Positions 8,165 to 18,045 of a DNA stretch of 64,000 nucleotides are shown in pieces. Both the position numbers and the translations under genes were made by a program. Source of the DNA: Demequina sp. NBRC 110055 (lineage in GTDB: Bacteria > Actinomycetota > Actinomycetes > Actinomycetales > Demequinaceae); NCBI RefSeq assembly GCF_002090135.1, contig NZ_BBRL01000004.1:682001-746000 (forward strand), in the 5' to 3' direction. Every line of letters starts with the position of its first letter. Position 1 is the first letter of the stretch. The notes beneath the pieces were generated by a model. The model did not search any database. It worked only from the letters and a program-made list of their open reading frames with translations, and was not told where the DNA came from.

Positions 8165-8716
8165 GTGCCCGCCCCCGTCCTCGTCTCGTCACATCCCACT
8201 CCCGTCGGCCCGCTGACCGTCGCGCTCACGGCCGCAGACGGCGTGGTCCGCGCTGCCAGTTTCCTGCCGTGGGAGGAGGCGGTGCTGCGGTTCCCGCGTG
8301 CCGTGATGGCGCTGGGCTGGGCTGAGGGTGCCCAACCCCAGGTGGCCGATGCCGTGGCCGGCTGGATCGCCGGCGACGACACCGCGCTGATGACGCTCGC
8401 TGTCGCCCAGGAGGGCGGCGCGTTCACCCAGGAGGTGTGGGCCCAGATGCGTACCGTCCCTGCGGGCAGAACCGTGTCGTACGGAGAGTTGGCCGAGATG
8501 GCCGGTAGGCCTCGCGCGGCGCGAGCCGTAGGCACCGCCTGCGCGGGCAACACCATCGCAGCCTTCGTGCCGTGCCACCGCGTGGTGCAGGCCGGCGGGC
8601 GGCTGGGGTCGTATGGGTTTGGTGGCATGGAGAACAAGGCCGCGCTGCTGAGGCTCGAGGGGGTGGAGGTGTCCTCCGCGACGCCCGCCGCCCGCCTCGT
8701 GGAGCGCACCGCGTGA
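8165..8716 (+). CDS. ogt: Methylated-DNA--protein-cysteine methyltransferase
   Basis: A suicide repair protein that transfers the methyl group from O6-methylguanine to its own cysteine. The active-site motif PCHRVV is at about residues 136-141, followed by the G-x-LGSYGFGG segment; TVSYGELAEMAGRPRAARAVG is the DNA-binding helix-turn-helix region upstream. The GTG at 8165 gives 183 residues, normal for the family, whereas the longest reading frame would run back into bldC. The gene carries one copy of the dispersed 15-mer, read as VADAVAGW. It overlaps the next gene by four bases (GTGA). Confidence 0.9.
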   Translation: MPAPVLVSSHPTPVGPLTVALTAADGVVRAASFLPWEEAVLRFPRAVMALGWAEGAQPQVADAVAGWIAGDDTALMTLAVAQEGGAFTQEVWAQMRTVPAGRTVSYGELAEMAGRPRAARAVGTACAGNTIAAFVPCHRVVQAGGRLGSYGFGGMENKAALLRLEGVEVSSATPAARLVERTA

Positions 8717-9651
8717 CGCCGGCCGATGCCCCGTTGCGTGCGTGGCTGCCGTACTTCCTGGGCGTCTCGGCGGCGTGGGGCGCGAGCTTCCTGTTCATCT
8801 CCATCGGGCTGCGTGCCTTCGCGCCCACGCAGGTGGCGTTCGGCCGAGTGCTGTTCGGCGCGATGACCCTGATCGCGCTCGTCGTCATCACCCGCAACGT
8901 CCCGCGCCTCACGTGGCGCAAGGTGGGCGCCGTTGCCGTCGTCGCGGCGTTCATGTCGGGGATCCCGCTCGTCCTGATCCCCGCCGCGCAGCAGCACATC
9001 TCGTCGATCCTCGCGAGCCTGTTGAACGCGACCACGCCGCTGTGGACGGCGCTGTTCGTCGCCCTGCTGATCCCCGCGGAGCGGGTGACGCGCGCGCAGC
9101 TCACGGGACTCGTGATCGGCGCGGTCGGCATCGCGATCCTGCTGGGCGCGTGGCGGGTAGCCGACTTCCCGGTGCTGGGAGCGGCGCTGATGTTGTCCGC
9201 GACGGCCTGCTACGGCATCGGCTCCACGCTGTCGCGCGTGCTTCTCAGCCGCGTCCAGGACTCCCCGGCGGCACTGTCGTCGATGCAGATCACGGTGTCC
9301 GCGCTCATGCTCGCGCCGTTCGCCCTCGCGGCGCCCACGCCCGCGCCCGGCGCCATCGCGCCGGACTCGGTGTCGCTGTGGGCGATCGTGGCGCTGGGCG
9401 TGACCGGCACGTCGTTTGCGTACGTGTGGTTCTGGAAGGTGGTGAAGGTCGCCGGGGCGACCACGGCATCGTCCGTCACCTACGTGGTGCCCGTCGTCGC
9501 GACCTTCCTCGGCATCGTCGTGCTGGGCGAGGAACTGGTCTGGTACGAGGTCGCCGGAGCCGTGGTGGTGTTCGCCGGCGTGTGGCTCGCACAGCGCAAG
9601 CCCAAGCCCCGGCCGGAGACGATGCCGGAGCTGAAGGGCTCCGCGGCTTAG
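8713..9651 (+). CDS. EamA/DMT family membrane transporter
   Basis: A 312-residue protein with about ten hydrophobic helices in two EamA repeats (ASFLFISIGLRAFAPTQVAF in the first; SSVTYVVPVVATFLGIVVLG in the second). This family exports metabolites such as amino acids; the substrate is unknown. The GTG start overlaps the ogt stop by four bases. The 3' end overlaps the convergent holin-like gene by about four bases. Confidence 0.85.
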   Translation: MTPADAPLRAWLPYFLGVSAAWGASFLFISIGLRAFAPTQVAFGRVLFGAMTLIALVVITRNVPRLTWRKVGAVAVVAAFMSGIPLVLIPAAQQHISSILASLLNATTPLWTALFVALLIPAERVTRAQLTGLVIGAVGIAILLGAWRVADFPVLGAALMLSATACYGIGSTLSRVLLSRVQDSPAALSSMQITVSALMLAPFALAAPTPAPGAIAPDSVSLWAIVALGVTGTSFAYVWFWKVVKVAGATTASSVTYVVPVVATFLGIVVLGEELVWYEVAGAVVVFAGVWLAQRKPKPRPETMPELKGSAA

Positions 9652-10019
9652 AAGACCGAGTCCTTGATGCGCTGGATCGAGGCGGCCGGGTAGATGTCCT
9701 TGTAGCGCTTGATCTTGCCCGCGCCGATGCCGGCGAGAATCAGCATGATCAGCAGCATGGCGCCGGCGACCACGAGCGCGGCGAGCCACACGGGCCACAC
9801 CACCGACAGTCCAGCGATCGCAGCGACGATCAGCACGAAGAACAAGAAGAAGCCGAGCGCCGCGGCTGCGGCGATGAGGCCGATGCCGATGCCAAGCTGG
9901 CGGCCCTTGACCTTGAGTTCGAGCTTGATCACCTCGGACTCGGCCTTGATCGTGGCGATCCACTGACCGGCGATCGCGCCGAGCAGGGTGTTGAGCAGGG
10001 TCTTGCCGAAGCTGGCCAT
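9648..10019 (-). CDS. Phage holin superfamily-like small membrane protein
   Basis: 123 residues. An amphipathic N-terminal third with alternating charges (IKAESEVIKLELKVKGRQ) is followed by two adjacent hydrophobic hairpin helices (about 45-66 and 72-95) and a basic tail, the shape of the PF07332 phage-holin-like family found in many bacterial chromosomes. No prophage genes are nearby, so it is probably a host envelope protein. The start at 10019 has gaggag upstream; the longer reading has none. Confidence 0.65.
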   Translation of the reverse strand: MASFGKTLLNTLLGAIAGQWIATIKAESEVIKLELKVKGRQLGIGIGLIAAAAALGFFLFFVLIVAAIAGLSVVWPVWLAALVVAGAMLLIMLILAGIGAGKIKRYKDIYPAASIQRIKDSVF

Positions 10020-10138
10020 GGCTGGTCTCCTCAAAGTTTGCGTTGTGCCCAGTCAACCGCCTGGTACGGGGCGAGCGCAAACGAATGGGCTCGTCGTGCG
10101 CTAGCGAGCCACGGCATCGGCCCCCTGGAGACAAAGCG

Positions 10139-10167
10139 AAAGGCCCCCGGGATTCCCGAGGGCCTTT
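10139..10167 (-). terminator. Terminator after tRNA-Phe
   Basis: AAAGGCCC and GGGCCTTT flank a short inner hairpin, with a T-run on the leftward transcript. It lies 8 bases past the 3' end of tRNA-Phe and should end the tRNA operon. One copy of the dispersed 15-mer lies just beyond, at 10108-10122. Confidence 0.75.
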
Positions 10168-10174
10168 CTTGCTG

Positions 10175-10247
10175 TGGCTCCGACCGGCGTCGATCCGGTG
10201 ACCTTTCGATTTTCAGTCGAACGCTCTACCAACTGAGCTACAGAGCC
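10175..10247 (-). tRNA. tRNA-Phe (GAA)
   Basis: The leftward strand folds into a 73-base cloverleaf: acceptor GGCTCTG/CGGAGCC, D-stem GCTC/GAGC, anticodon loop CTGAAAA, T-stem ACCGG/CCGGT, discriminator A. No CCA is encoded. It is the last gene of a Glu-Asp-Phe cluster. Confidence 0.95.
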
Positions 10248-10277
10248 AATCGCAGGGGTGGAGCCCCGCTTGCGCGA

Positions 10278-10301
10278 AAGCCCCTCCGAATGAAGGGGCT
10301 T
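10278..10301 (-). terminator. Hairpin between tRNA-Asp and tRNA-Phe
   Basis: AAGCCCCT and AGGGGCTT form an 8-bp stem with an 8-base loop; the leftward transcript continues with GGGGCTTTCG. It could be a partial terminator or a processing signal between the two tRNAs, so tRNA-Phe may have its own promoter or depend on read-through. Confidence 0.6.
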
Positions 10302-10310
10302 GTCGCACCG

Positions 10311-10384
10311 CGACCCTGACGGGACTTGAACCCGCGACCTCCGCCGTGACAGGGCGGCGCGCTAACCAACTGCGCTACAGGGCC
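10311..10384 (-). tRNA. tRNA-Asp (GTC)
   Basis: A 74-base cloverleaf on the leftward strand, with acceptor GGCCCTG/CAGGGTC (one G-T pair), anticodon loop CTGTCAC and discriminator G, as expected for Asp. Confidence 0.95.
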
Positions 10385-10448
10385 TTGCAAATCGACTCTC
10401 CGCAAGGAGGGCCGAGGAATAGTGTAGACCATTTTCAGGCCTACGTTG

Positions 10449-10521
10449 TACCCCCAACGGGATTCGAACCCGTGCTACCGCCGTGAAAGGGCGGCGTCCT
10501 AGGCCGCTAGACGATGAGGGC
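10449..10521 (-). tRNA. tRNA-Glu (TTC)
   Basis: A 73-base cloverleaf on the leftward strand, with anticodon loop CTTTCAC and T-arm CGGGTTCGAATCCCG. It is the first tRNA of the cluster and lies divergently from the zincin gene. Confidence 0.95.
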
Positions 10522-10610
10522 GCCGTCTCCCGGCCGCCAAGGCGACCACGAGGACCTGACAATCATAGAGGCTCGCGGGACGTGCTGTGAACCTGCGCGA
10601 CAATGGCGCC

Positions 10611-10964
10611 ATGGTGCAGATGTCCCACGAGGAGTTCGAGTCCGCCGTCGACGACGCGATCGATGCGATCCCCGAGGACCTGCTGAACCTCGTCGACAAC
10701 GTCGTGATCCTCATCGAGGACGAGCCCGAGGGCCCAGACAAGGACCTCCTGGGCCTCTACGACGGCGTCGCGCTGACCGAGCGCGGCGCGGACTGGGGGA
10801 TGGCCGACCTGCCCGACCGCGTCTTCATCTATCGCGGGCCCACGCTGCGGTTCTGCGACGACGCCGATCACGTGCGCGAGGAGGTGGCGATCACCGTGGT
10901 GCATGAGATCGCGCACCACTTCGGCATCGACGACGAGCGGCTCCACGCGCTCGGATGGGGGTAG
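10611..10964 (+). CDS. Minimal metallopeptidase family protein (zincin-like, DUF1025 type)
   Basis: 117 residues ending with HEIAHHFGIDDERLH (from residue 98), an HExxHxxG-x2-D zinc site characteristic of the short zincin family represented by Thermus TTHA0227. The rest is acidic (EDLLNLVDNVVILIEDEP). Whether it is an active peptidase is not known for the family. The ATG at 10611 is preferred over an earlier GTG. Confidence 0.8.
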   Translation: MVQMSHEEFESAVDDAIDAIPEDLLNLVDNVVILIEDEPEGPDKDLLGLYDGVALTERGADWGMADLPDRVFIYRGPTLRFCDDADHVREEVAITVVHEIAHHFGIDDERLHALGWG

Positions 10965-10982
10965 CTGGCGTAGCGTGAGGCC

Positions 10983-11360
10983 ATGAGGCAGACCTTCGGC
11001 TCCGGCGGCCCCTTCGAGGACATGTATGGCTACTCGCGCGCGGTGCGGGTCGGCAACCACGTCATGGTGTCCGGCACGTGTGCCAGGGACGATGCGGTGG
11101 TGCCGGACGCATATGCGCAGGCGCTCGATGCGCTGCACACCATCGGCCGCGCCCTCGCGGAGGCCGGCGCCCAACTGGGCGACGTGGTGCGCACCGTCAC
11201 CTATGTCACGGACATGCGCGACATGGAGAAGGTGGCAGCCGCGCACCGGGAGGTGTTCCAGGACATCCGCCCGGCGGCGACTATCGTCGAGGTCTCGGCC
11301 CTTGCCGACAAGCACTATCTGGTCGAGATTCAGGCCGATGCCGTGATCGAGCAGCCCTAA
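10983..11360 (+). CDS. RidA family protein
   Basis: 125 residues of the RidA/YjgF fold: GPFEDMYGYSRAVRVGNHVMVSG at the start and RPAATIVEVSAL near the end. RidA enzymes hydrolyse reactive enamines and imines made by PLP enzymes, but this version lacks the usual C-R-x-A-V-x2-L-P pattern, so it may be a subfamily with another role. It starts 18 bases after the zincin gene, probably in the same transcript. Confidence 0.85.
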   Translation: MRQTFGSGGPFEDMYGYSRAVRVGNHVMVSGTCARDDAVVPDAYAQALDALHTIGRALAEAGAQLGDVVRTVTYVTDMRDMEKVAAAHREVFQDIRPAATIVEVSALADKHYLVEIQADAVIEQP

Positions 11361-11364
11361 GGCT

Positions 11365-12342
11365 TCAGATCTCGTCGGGCGCAGCCTCCCAGGCCGACGA
11401 GGCCATCTCCTCGATGGTGTGCGCCATCTTCCACTCGATGTCGTCCGCCGCGAGCTCGCCGCGGGCCACGATGCGGGCGGGGTCGCCGGGGCGGCGGTCC
11501 TTCACGACGGGCTCAAGGTCGGAGCCTGCGGCCTCGAGCAGCGAGCCCACGATCTCCTTGACGGACGTGCCGTCGCCCGAGCCCAGGTTGTAGACGGGGG
11601 CGAGGGGGCGGCCGGCGTCGAGCATGCGGGCCGCGGCCACGTGGGAGTGGGCGAGGTCCTGCACGTGCACGTAGTCGCGCACGCAGGTGCCGTCCTCGGT
11701 GTCGTAGTCGTCGCCGAAGATCAGCGGCGCCTGGCCGGCCTTGATCGCGCGAATGACCTTGGGGAACAGGTTGTGCGGGGACGCGTCGTAGACCTCGGGG
11801 GTCCCCGAGCCGACCACGTTGAAGTACCTCAGCGAGGTCGCGCGCAGGGGAGCGTCGGACTCGGCGGTGGCCTTGACCTGGTCGCGGATCAGCCACTCCC
11901 CGATGAGCTTGGACTCGCCGTAGGGCGACTCGGGCGTGGTGGGCGTGGTCTCGTTGACGATCTCCACGTCGGGCGTCCCGTAGACCCCCGCCGAGGACGA
12001 GAAGACGAGCTGGGTGACCCCGGCATCCGCCATCGCCTCGAGCAGGCACGCGGTGCCCTCGACGTTCTGGCGGTACGTGTGGATGGGCAGGCGCACGGAC
12101 TCCCCGGCGTACTTGTACCCGGCGCAGTGGATGACGCCCTGCACGCTGTGCTCCACGAGCGCCTCGCGGACCTTGTCGGTCTCGAGGATCGAGGCCTTCA
12201 CGAACGGCACACCCGCGGGGATGAACTGCTCGAAGCCGCTCGAGAGGTCGTCGAGGACCACGGCGTCGATGCCGCCGTCGGTGAGGGCCCGCACCACGTG
12301 GGATCCGATGTAGCCGGCTCCGCCGGTCACCATCCAGCTCAT
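11365..12342 (-). CDS. galE: UDP-glucose 4-epimerase
   Basis: GalE interconverts UDP-galactose and UDP-glucose in the Leloir pathway. The 325-residue protein has the NAD-binding motif GGAGYIGSH at residues 7-15, an S-S-A-G-V-Y block and the catalytic Y-G-E-S-K (YxxxK) near residue 146, plus DYDTEDGTCVRDYVHVQDLA typical of GalE. It lies 39 bases after galK on the same strand and is probably co-transcribed with it. galT is not in the window. Confidence 0.95.
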   Translation of the reverse strand: MSWMVTGGAGYIGSHVVRALTDGGIDAVVLDDLSSGFEQFIPAGVPFVKASILETDKVREALVEHSVQGVIHCAGYKYAGESVRLPIHTYRQNVEGTACLLEAMADAGVTQLVFSSSAGVYGTPDVEIVNETTPTTPESPYGESKLIGEWLIRDQVKATAESDAPLRATSLRYFNVVGSGTPEVYDASPHNLFPKVIRAIKAGQAPLIFGDDYDTEDGTCVRDYVHVQDLAHSHVAAARMLDAGRPLAPVYNLGSGDGTSVKEIVGSLLEAAGSDLEPVVKDRRPGDPARIVARGELAADDIEWKMAHTIEEMASSAWEAAPDEI

Positions 12343-12381
12343 GTTCTTGACTCCTTGCGTGCGCTTAGCGGTCGGGTGTGC

Positions 12382-13530
<1,149 letters not shown>

Positions 13531-13783
13531 CGATGACTCCAGTTCTGTGTGCACGGTGTGCGGGGGCGCCGGCATGCGCCGCGCCTGCTGGCCCCTATCC
13601 TTCCACGGCGCGGGCACTGCGAGGGAGGACGTTGCGGGTGCGGTCAGGGAGATTCCTGGGGACCGACGCAACCCCCGGCTGGGACCGGTCTCAGTATAGC
13701 GGGACGGGGTCGACGATGGCCGATGGGGACTCTCGCCCTCCGTACGTGCGGTGTGGCGGGAAGCGAAGTCCGGGACCGGGTAG

Positions 13784-13795
13784 GTTAACGTTCAC
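13784..13795. promoter_or_regulatory. LacI-type operator in the galK/lacI gap
   Basis: GTTAACGTTCAC, with an AACGTT core, lies about 45 bp before the LacI-family gene. The same AACGTT core occurs in the perfect palindrome CGAACGTTCG at 15059-15068 before the ChvE-type operon. Self-regulation plus control of the adjacent sugar genes is a reasonable inference. Confidence 0.5.
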
Positions 13796-13840
13796 GCGTG
13801 AGACGCATCGGGGCGGTCTCAGGCGCGCAAGGAGGCAGCA

Positions 13841-14842
13841 GTGGCACGGGACGGACGTGGTCCGAGCATGCATGACGTCGCCGCACGTGCCGGCGTCTCG
13901 CACCAGACCGTCTCCCGTGTCCTGAACGACTTCGAGGGCATTCGGCCCGAGACCCGCGAACGGGTCGTGGCCGCCATCGAACAGCTGGGGTACCGGCGCA
14001 ACCTGGCGGCACGCGCTTTGGTGACGGGGCGGACGCAGACCATCGGCATGATCGGCCCGGTCGTCACGGATATTGGTCCGCTGTCGACGCTGCACGCCCT
14101 GGAGCGGTCCGCCCGGGCCGCAGGCCTGCACACCATCATGACGAGCACGGAGGCGACGGCCGCCCAGGTCACGGAGGCGTTCGAGTTCCTGCTGGGGCGC
14201 GGGATCGACGCCCTCGCAGTCGCGGCGCAACATCAGGAGATCATGGACGCGGTCGAGGCCGTCAATCCTGGTATCCCGGTCGTGCACCTGCTCACCGGCG
14301 GACAGCCTGTCGGAGCGGCGGCCGCGATCGACCAGAATGCCGGCGTGCGCCTCGCCATGGAGCATCTGCTGGACCTGGGTCACACGCGCATCCAGCACGT
14401 GATGGGGCCGCAGACCTATCAGGAGGCGCTGCTGCGCCGCGACGCCTATGAACTCGTCATGCGCGAGCGCGGGCTCGAGCCACTTCCCCTGTTGGCAGGC
14501 GACTGGACAGCGGACTCCGGGTTCGAGGCCGCCGCCTCTCTGGACCCCTCTGCCTCGGCCGTGTTCTTCGCCAACGATCAGATGGCGCTCGGTGCGCTGC
14601 ACTACCTCACGGAAAGTGGGGCGGTGGTGCCGCGCGATCTATCGATCGTGGGCTTTGACGACAACGCCGAGGCCCGCCACACCGTGCCGCCACTGACGAC
14701 GGTGCGTCAGGACTTCGCCGGCGTGGGCCGCCTCGCGGTGGACATTGTGGTCGCGATGCTCGCACGAGACCCCTTGCCGTCGACCCAGGTGCTCGCGCCC
14801 GAGTTGATCGTTCGCTACACGACGGCCCCGCCGCGGTCATAA
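13841..14842 (+). CDS. LacI family transcriptional regulator
   Basis: 333 residues. The N-terminus has the LacI headpiece MHDVAARAGVSHQTVSRVLN, followed by the hinge and a periplasmic-binding-protein-like effector domain (SAVFFANDQMALGALHYL; LSIVGFDDNAEA). A strong aaggagg lies before the GTG start. It sits between galK-galE and the monosaccharide ABC operon, and AACGTT-core palindromes lie before both this gene and that operon. I infer that it is their sugar-responsive repressor; galactose or a related sugar is a candidate inducer. Confidence 0.9.
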   Translation: MARDGRGPSMHDVAARAGVSHQTVSRVLNDFEGIRPETRERVVAAIEQLGYRRNLAARALVTGRTQTIGMIGPVVTDIGPLSTLHALERSARAAGLHTIMTSTEATAAQVTEAFEFLLGRGIDALAVAAQHQEIMDAVEAVNPGIPVVHLLTGGQPVGAAAAIDQNAGVRLAMEHLLDLGHTRIQHVMGPQTYQEALLRRDAYELVMRERGLEPLPLLAGDWTADSGFEAAASLDPSASAVFFANDQMALGALHYLTESGAVVPRDLSIVGFDDNAEARHTVPPLTTVRQDFAGVGRLAVDIVVAMLARDPLPSTQVLAPELIVRYTTAPPRS

Positions 14843-14868
14843 GCGGGCCTGCCCCCACCTCCGCGCCG

Positions 14869-14934
14869 GTGGCGCAAATGGGGACATTTGCGCCGCGAAG
14901 CGCGGGTTCGTGGCGGAAATCGGGCCGCCAGGAG
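14869..14934. repeat. Dispersed palindromic repeat, family 2 copy a
   Basis: The element contains GGCGCAAAT-GGGGAC-ATTTGCGCC, followed by a GC-rich segment that ends GGGCCGCCAGGAG. It aligns with 62081-62146. It occupies much of the 348-bp gap between the lacI-type gene and the ChvE-type operon, together with a 15-mer variant at 14979-14993. Confidence 0.6.
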
Positions 14935-15058
14935 TGAGGCGCGACCTCGACATCAGGACACCGAGAGCGTGGGGCGACCGCGGCATCGGCCGCCTGAGAT
15001 CGGTCTCAGCCCAGACAGATCACAAATTCCCTGTTACTGGTCGGAATCCTGATCGTTT

Positions 15059-15068
15059 CGAACGTTCG
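15059..15068. promoter_or_regulatory. LacI-type operator before the ChvE-type operon
   Basis: CGAACGTTCG is a perfect 10-bp palindrome located just upstream of the promoter at 15101-15130. It shares its AACGTT core with the site before the neighbouring LacI-family gene. A second inverted repeat (TCACG-GAAT-CGTGA, 15076-15089) lies between it and the -35. Confidence 0.55.
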
Positions 15069-15100
15069 GCAAACATCACGGAATCGTGACCTGACGGAAA

Positions 15101-15130
15101 TTGACGCGCCGGTGTGAACGTGAACATACT
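15101..15130 (+). promoter_or_regulatory. Promoter of the monosaccharide ABC operon
   Basis: TTGACG (15101-15106) and CATACT (15125-15130) are separated by 18 bases. The leader is about 55 bases, and a strong aaggaggag precedes the binding-protein ATG at 15191. Confidence 0.6.
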
Positions 15131-15190
15131 GGCTCCTGCATGACAGCCGCGCGAAGTCGCGCGGCGGAATCTCAAGGAGGAGAAACACAC

Positions 15191-16375
15191 ATGAAGGCGA
15201 AGAAGTACTTTGCCGCTGCCGCGGGTGCCGCTCTGGCCATCTCGCTCGCAGCGTGCTCCGGTGAGGGTGCGGGCTCCGAGGAGGAGTCGACCACTGGCGC
15301 CACCACCGGTACCGAGTCGACCGAGTCGAGCGCTCCCAGCGAGGGCGGCCTGGTCGGCGTTGCGATGCCGACCCAGACCTCCGAGCGCTGGATCGCCGAC
15401 GGCGACGCAGTCAAGGCTGGTCTCGAAGAGGCCGGCTACGAGGTGGACCTCCAGTTCGCCAACGACGACATCCCCACCCAGGGCCAGCAGGTCGACCAGA
15501 TGATCACCAACGGTGCTGAGGCCCTGATCATCGCGGCGATCGACGGCACCGCCCTCGCCTCGCAGCTGGACGCGGCTGCCGCCGCGGGCATTCCCGTCAT
15601 CTCCTACGACCGCCTGATCCGTGACTCGGAGAACGTCGACTTCTACGTGACGTTCGACAACTACCAGGTGGGTGTCCAGCAGGCCACCTCGCTCCTCGTG
15701 GGTCTCGGTGTCCTGGACAAGGACGGCAACGAGACCGGCGAGACCGGCCCCTTCAACGTCGAGCTGTTCGCCGGTTCGCCCGACGACAACAACGCCACGT
15801 TCTTCTGGAACGGCGCGATCGACACGCTCCAGCCCTACCTCGACGCGGGCACGCTGGTCGTTCCCTCGGGTCAGACCGACTTCGAGCAGGCCGCCATCCT
15901 GCGCTGGCAGCAGGAGACCGCGCAGAAGCGCATGGAGGACCTCCTCACGGGTACCTACGTGGGCACCGACATGACCGTCGACGGCGTGCTGTCGCCCTAC
16001 GACGGCCTGTCGCGCGGCATCATCACCGCCCTGCAGAACAACGGCTACGAGGGCACCGTCACCGACGGCTTCCCCGCCGTGTCTGGCCAGGACGCTGAGA
16101 TCGCCTCCGTCAAGCTGATCGCCGACGACGTCCAGTTCGCGACGATCTTCAAGGACACCCGCAAGCTCGCCGCTCAGGCCATCACCGCCACCGAGGCCTA
16201 CCTCGAGGGCACCGAGCCTGAGGCGAACAACACCACCGACTACGACAACGGTGTGAAGGTCGTTCCGTCCTTCCTGCTCGAGTCCGACATCGTGTACGCG
16301 GACAACATCGAGTCGCTCCTCGTCGACTCGGGTTACTGGACGGCCGAGGAGGTCGCCTCGGGCGTCGCCGAGTAA
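15191..16375 (+). CDS. chvE: ChvE-type monosaccharide-binding lipoprotein
   Basis: A 394-residue binding protein of the multiple-monosaccharide importer (ChvE-GguA-GguB, also called MmsA/MmsB). The lipobox LAAC sits near residue 22, followed by a Ser/Thr/Glu-rich linker to about residue 55. The fold shows [16 protein letters not shown], then [30 protein letters not shown] and [14 protein letters not shown], characteristic of the xylose/galactose-binding ChvE group. An excellent site (aaggaggag) precedes the ATG. A strong stem-loop follows the stop. Galactose, glucose, arabinose or xylose are all possible ligands; the adjacent gal genes favour galactose. Confidence 0.9.
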   Translation: MKAKKYFAAAAGAALAISLAACSGEGAGSEEESTTGATTGTESTESSAPSEGGLVGVAMPTQTSERWIADGDAVKAGLEEAGYEVDLQFANDDIPTQGQQVDQMITNGAEALIIAAIDGTALASQLDAAAAAGIPVISYDRLIRDSENVDFYVTFDNYQVGVQQATSLLVGLGVLDKDGNETGETGPFNVELFAGSPDDNNATFFWNGAIDTLQPYLDAGTLVVPSGQTDFEQAAILRWQQETAQKRMEDLLTGTYVGTDMTVDGVLSPYDGLSRGIITALQNNGYEGTVTDGFPAVSGQDAEIASVKLIADDVQFATIFKDTRKLAAQAITATEAYLEGTEPEANNTTDYDNGVKVVPSFLLESDIVYADNIESLLVDSGYWTAEEVASGVAE

Positions 16376-16399
16376 TTCGGTTCGACTCCCCGCATTCAT

Positions 16400-16442
16400 G
16401 CTCTGCGGTGCCGGCCCCACGCCGGGGTCGGCACCGCAGAGC
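16400..16442 (+). other. Strong intra-operon stem-loop between binding-protein and ATPase genes
   Basis: A 19-bp stem (16400-16418 with 16424-16442, one G-T pair) closes a 5-base loop. It lies in the 95-bp gap between the binding-protein and ATPase genes and has no T-run. It parallels the stem-loop at 2152-2188 in the other sugar operon. Confidence 0.7.
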
Positions 16443-16470
16443 ACCGCGCGTCATGGTTTGGAGAGGACCG

Positions 16471-18045
16471 ATGGCTAGCAACATCCTGGAGATGCGCGGC
16501 ATCTCTAAAGAATTCCCCGGCGTGAAGGCGCTCTCGGACGTGGAACTCCACGTCCGTGACGGCGAGATCCACGCCATCTGCGGCGAAAACGGCGCAGGCA
16601 AGTCCACGCTGATGAAGGTGCTCTCGGGTGTGTACCCCCACGGCACCTATACCGGCGAGATTCACTACGGTGGCGAAGAGGCCAAGTTCGGGTCGATCAA
16701 CGACTCGGAAGAGGCCGGCATCGTCATCATTCACCAGGAGCTCGCGCTCGTTCCGCACCTCACGGTTGCGGAGAACATCTTCCTCGGTAACGAGACCAAG
16801 GGACGCCTGGGACTCATCGACTGGAACGAGGCGAACAAGCGCGCCCTGGACCTCATGGAGCAGGTCGGGTTGCACGAGAACCCCGTCACGCCCGTCGGCC
16901 AACTGGGAGTCGGCAAGCAGCAGCTCATCGAGATCGCGAAGGCGCTGTCGAAGGACGTCAAGCTGCTGATCCTCGACGAGCCCACGGCCGCGCTGAATGA
17001 CTCCGACTCGGAGCACCTGCTGGGTCTGCTGCGCACGCTGAAGGAGCGCGGCATCACGTCGATCATGATCTCCCACAAGCTCAACGAGATCGAGGAGATC
17101 GCGGACCGCACCACGATCATTCGTGATGGTGAGTCGATCGAGACCATCGACATGTCGGAGCCCGAGTCGACCCAGGACCGCATCATCCGCGGCATGGTGG
17201 GCCGCGACCTCGAGCACCGCTACCCCGAGCGGATCGACCACAGCATTGGCGAGGAACTCTTCCGCGTCGAGGACTGGACCGTGCACCACCCCACGCAGCC
17301 CGACCGCGTGGTCGTGGACGGCGCGAGCTTCAACGTGCGCGCCGGCGAGGTGGTTGGTATTGCCGGCCTGATGGGTGCCGGTCGCACCGAGCTCGCCATG
17401 AGCATCTTCGGCGGCACGTATGGCCGCGGGATCTCGGGCAAGGTCTTCAAGCGTGGCGAGGAAATCAAGACTCGCTCCGTCTCCGAGGCGATTCACCACG
17501 GCATCGCGTACGCCACCGAGGACCGCAAGAAGTACGGCCTCAACCTCATCGAGGACATCCGCCGCAACATCTCGGCCGCCGCGCTGTTCAAGCTCACCAA
17601 GTCGGGCTTCGTCAACGGCAACGAGGAGTTGAAGGTCGCGGAGGAGTACCGCTCCTCGATGAACATCAAGACGCCGTCCGTCCTGCAGCTTGCCGGCAAC
17701 CTGTCCGGTGGTAACCAGCAGAAGGTCGTGCTGTCCAAGTGGATGTACACCGACGCGGACGTCCTGATCCTCGACGAGCCCACTCGCGGCATCGACGTGG
17801 GTGCGAAGTACGAGATCTACACGATCGTCAACAAGCTTGCCGCACAGGGCAAGGCGGTCGTCATCATCTCGTCGGAGCTGCCCGAGCTAATGGGTACCTG
17901 CGACCGCATCTACACCCTGGCCTTCGGCCGGATCACCGGCTGCCTTGACGTGGCCGAGGCGACCCCGGAGTCCCTGATGACACTCATGACCCAAGAACGA
18001 AACGCAGCGTCCCGCGAGGGCGCGGACGCTGAGGAGACCCACTGA
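16471..18045 (+). CDS. mmsA: Multiple-monosaccharide ABC transporter ATPase (GguA/MmsA)
   Basis: 524 residues with two fused nucleotide-binding domains, as in all monosaccharide importers of this type. Domain 1: Walker [10 protein letters not shown], Walker [12 protein letters not shown]. Domain 2: a degenerate Walker A ([10 protein letters not shown]), signature [13 protein letters not shown] and Walker [13 protein letters not shown]. The degenerate second P-loop is normal for the family, so only the first site is expected to be fully active. The ATG at 16471 follows gagaggacc; the longer frame would run into the stem-loop. It overlaps the permease start (TGATG). Confidence 0.93.
   Translation: MASNILEMRGISKEFPGVKALSDVELHVRDGEIHAICGENGAGKSTLMKVLSGVYPHGTYTGEIHYGGEEAKFGSINDSEEAGIVIIHQELALVPHLTVAENIFLGNETKGRLGLIDWNEANKRALDLMEQVGLHENPVTPVGQLGVGKQQLIEIAKALSKDVKLLILDEPTAALNDSDSEHLLGLLRTLKERGITSIMISHKLNEIEEIADRTTIIRDGESIETIDMSEPESTQDRIIRGMVGRDLEHRYPERIDHSIGEELFRVEDWTVHHPTQPDRVVVDGASFNVRAGEVVGIAGLMGAGRTELAMSIFGGTYGRGISGKVFKRGEEIKTRSVSEAIHHGIAYATEDRKKYGLNLIEDIRRNISAAALFKLTKSGFVNGNEELKVAEEYRSSMNIKTPSVLQLAGNLSGGNQQKVVLSKWMYTDADVLILDEPTRGIDVGAKYEIYTIVNKLAAQGKAVVIISSELPELMGTCDRIYTLAFGRITGCLDVAEATPESLMTLMTQERNAASREGADAEETH

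Noticed and set aside
9648-10019. Prophage signal from the holin-like gene
   Set aside because: No other phage gene is nearby, and this family is common as a chromosomal membrane protein.
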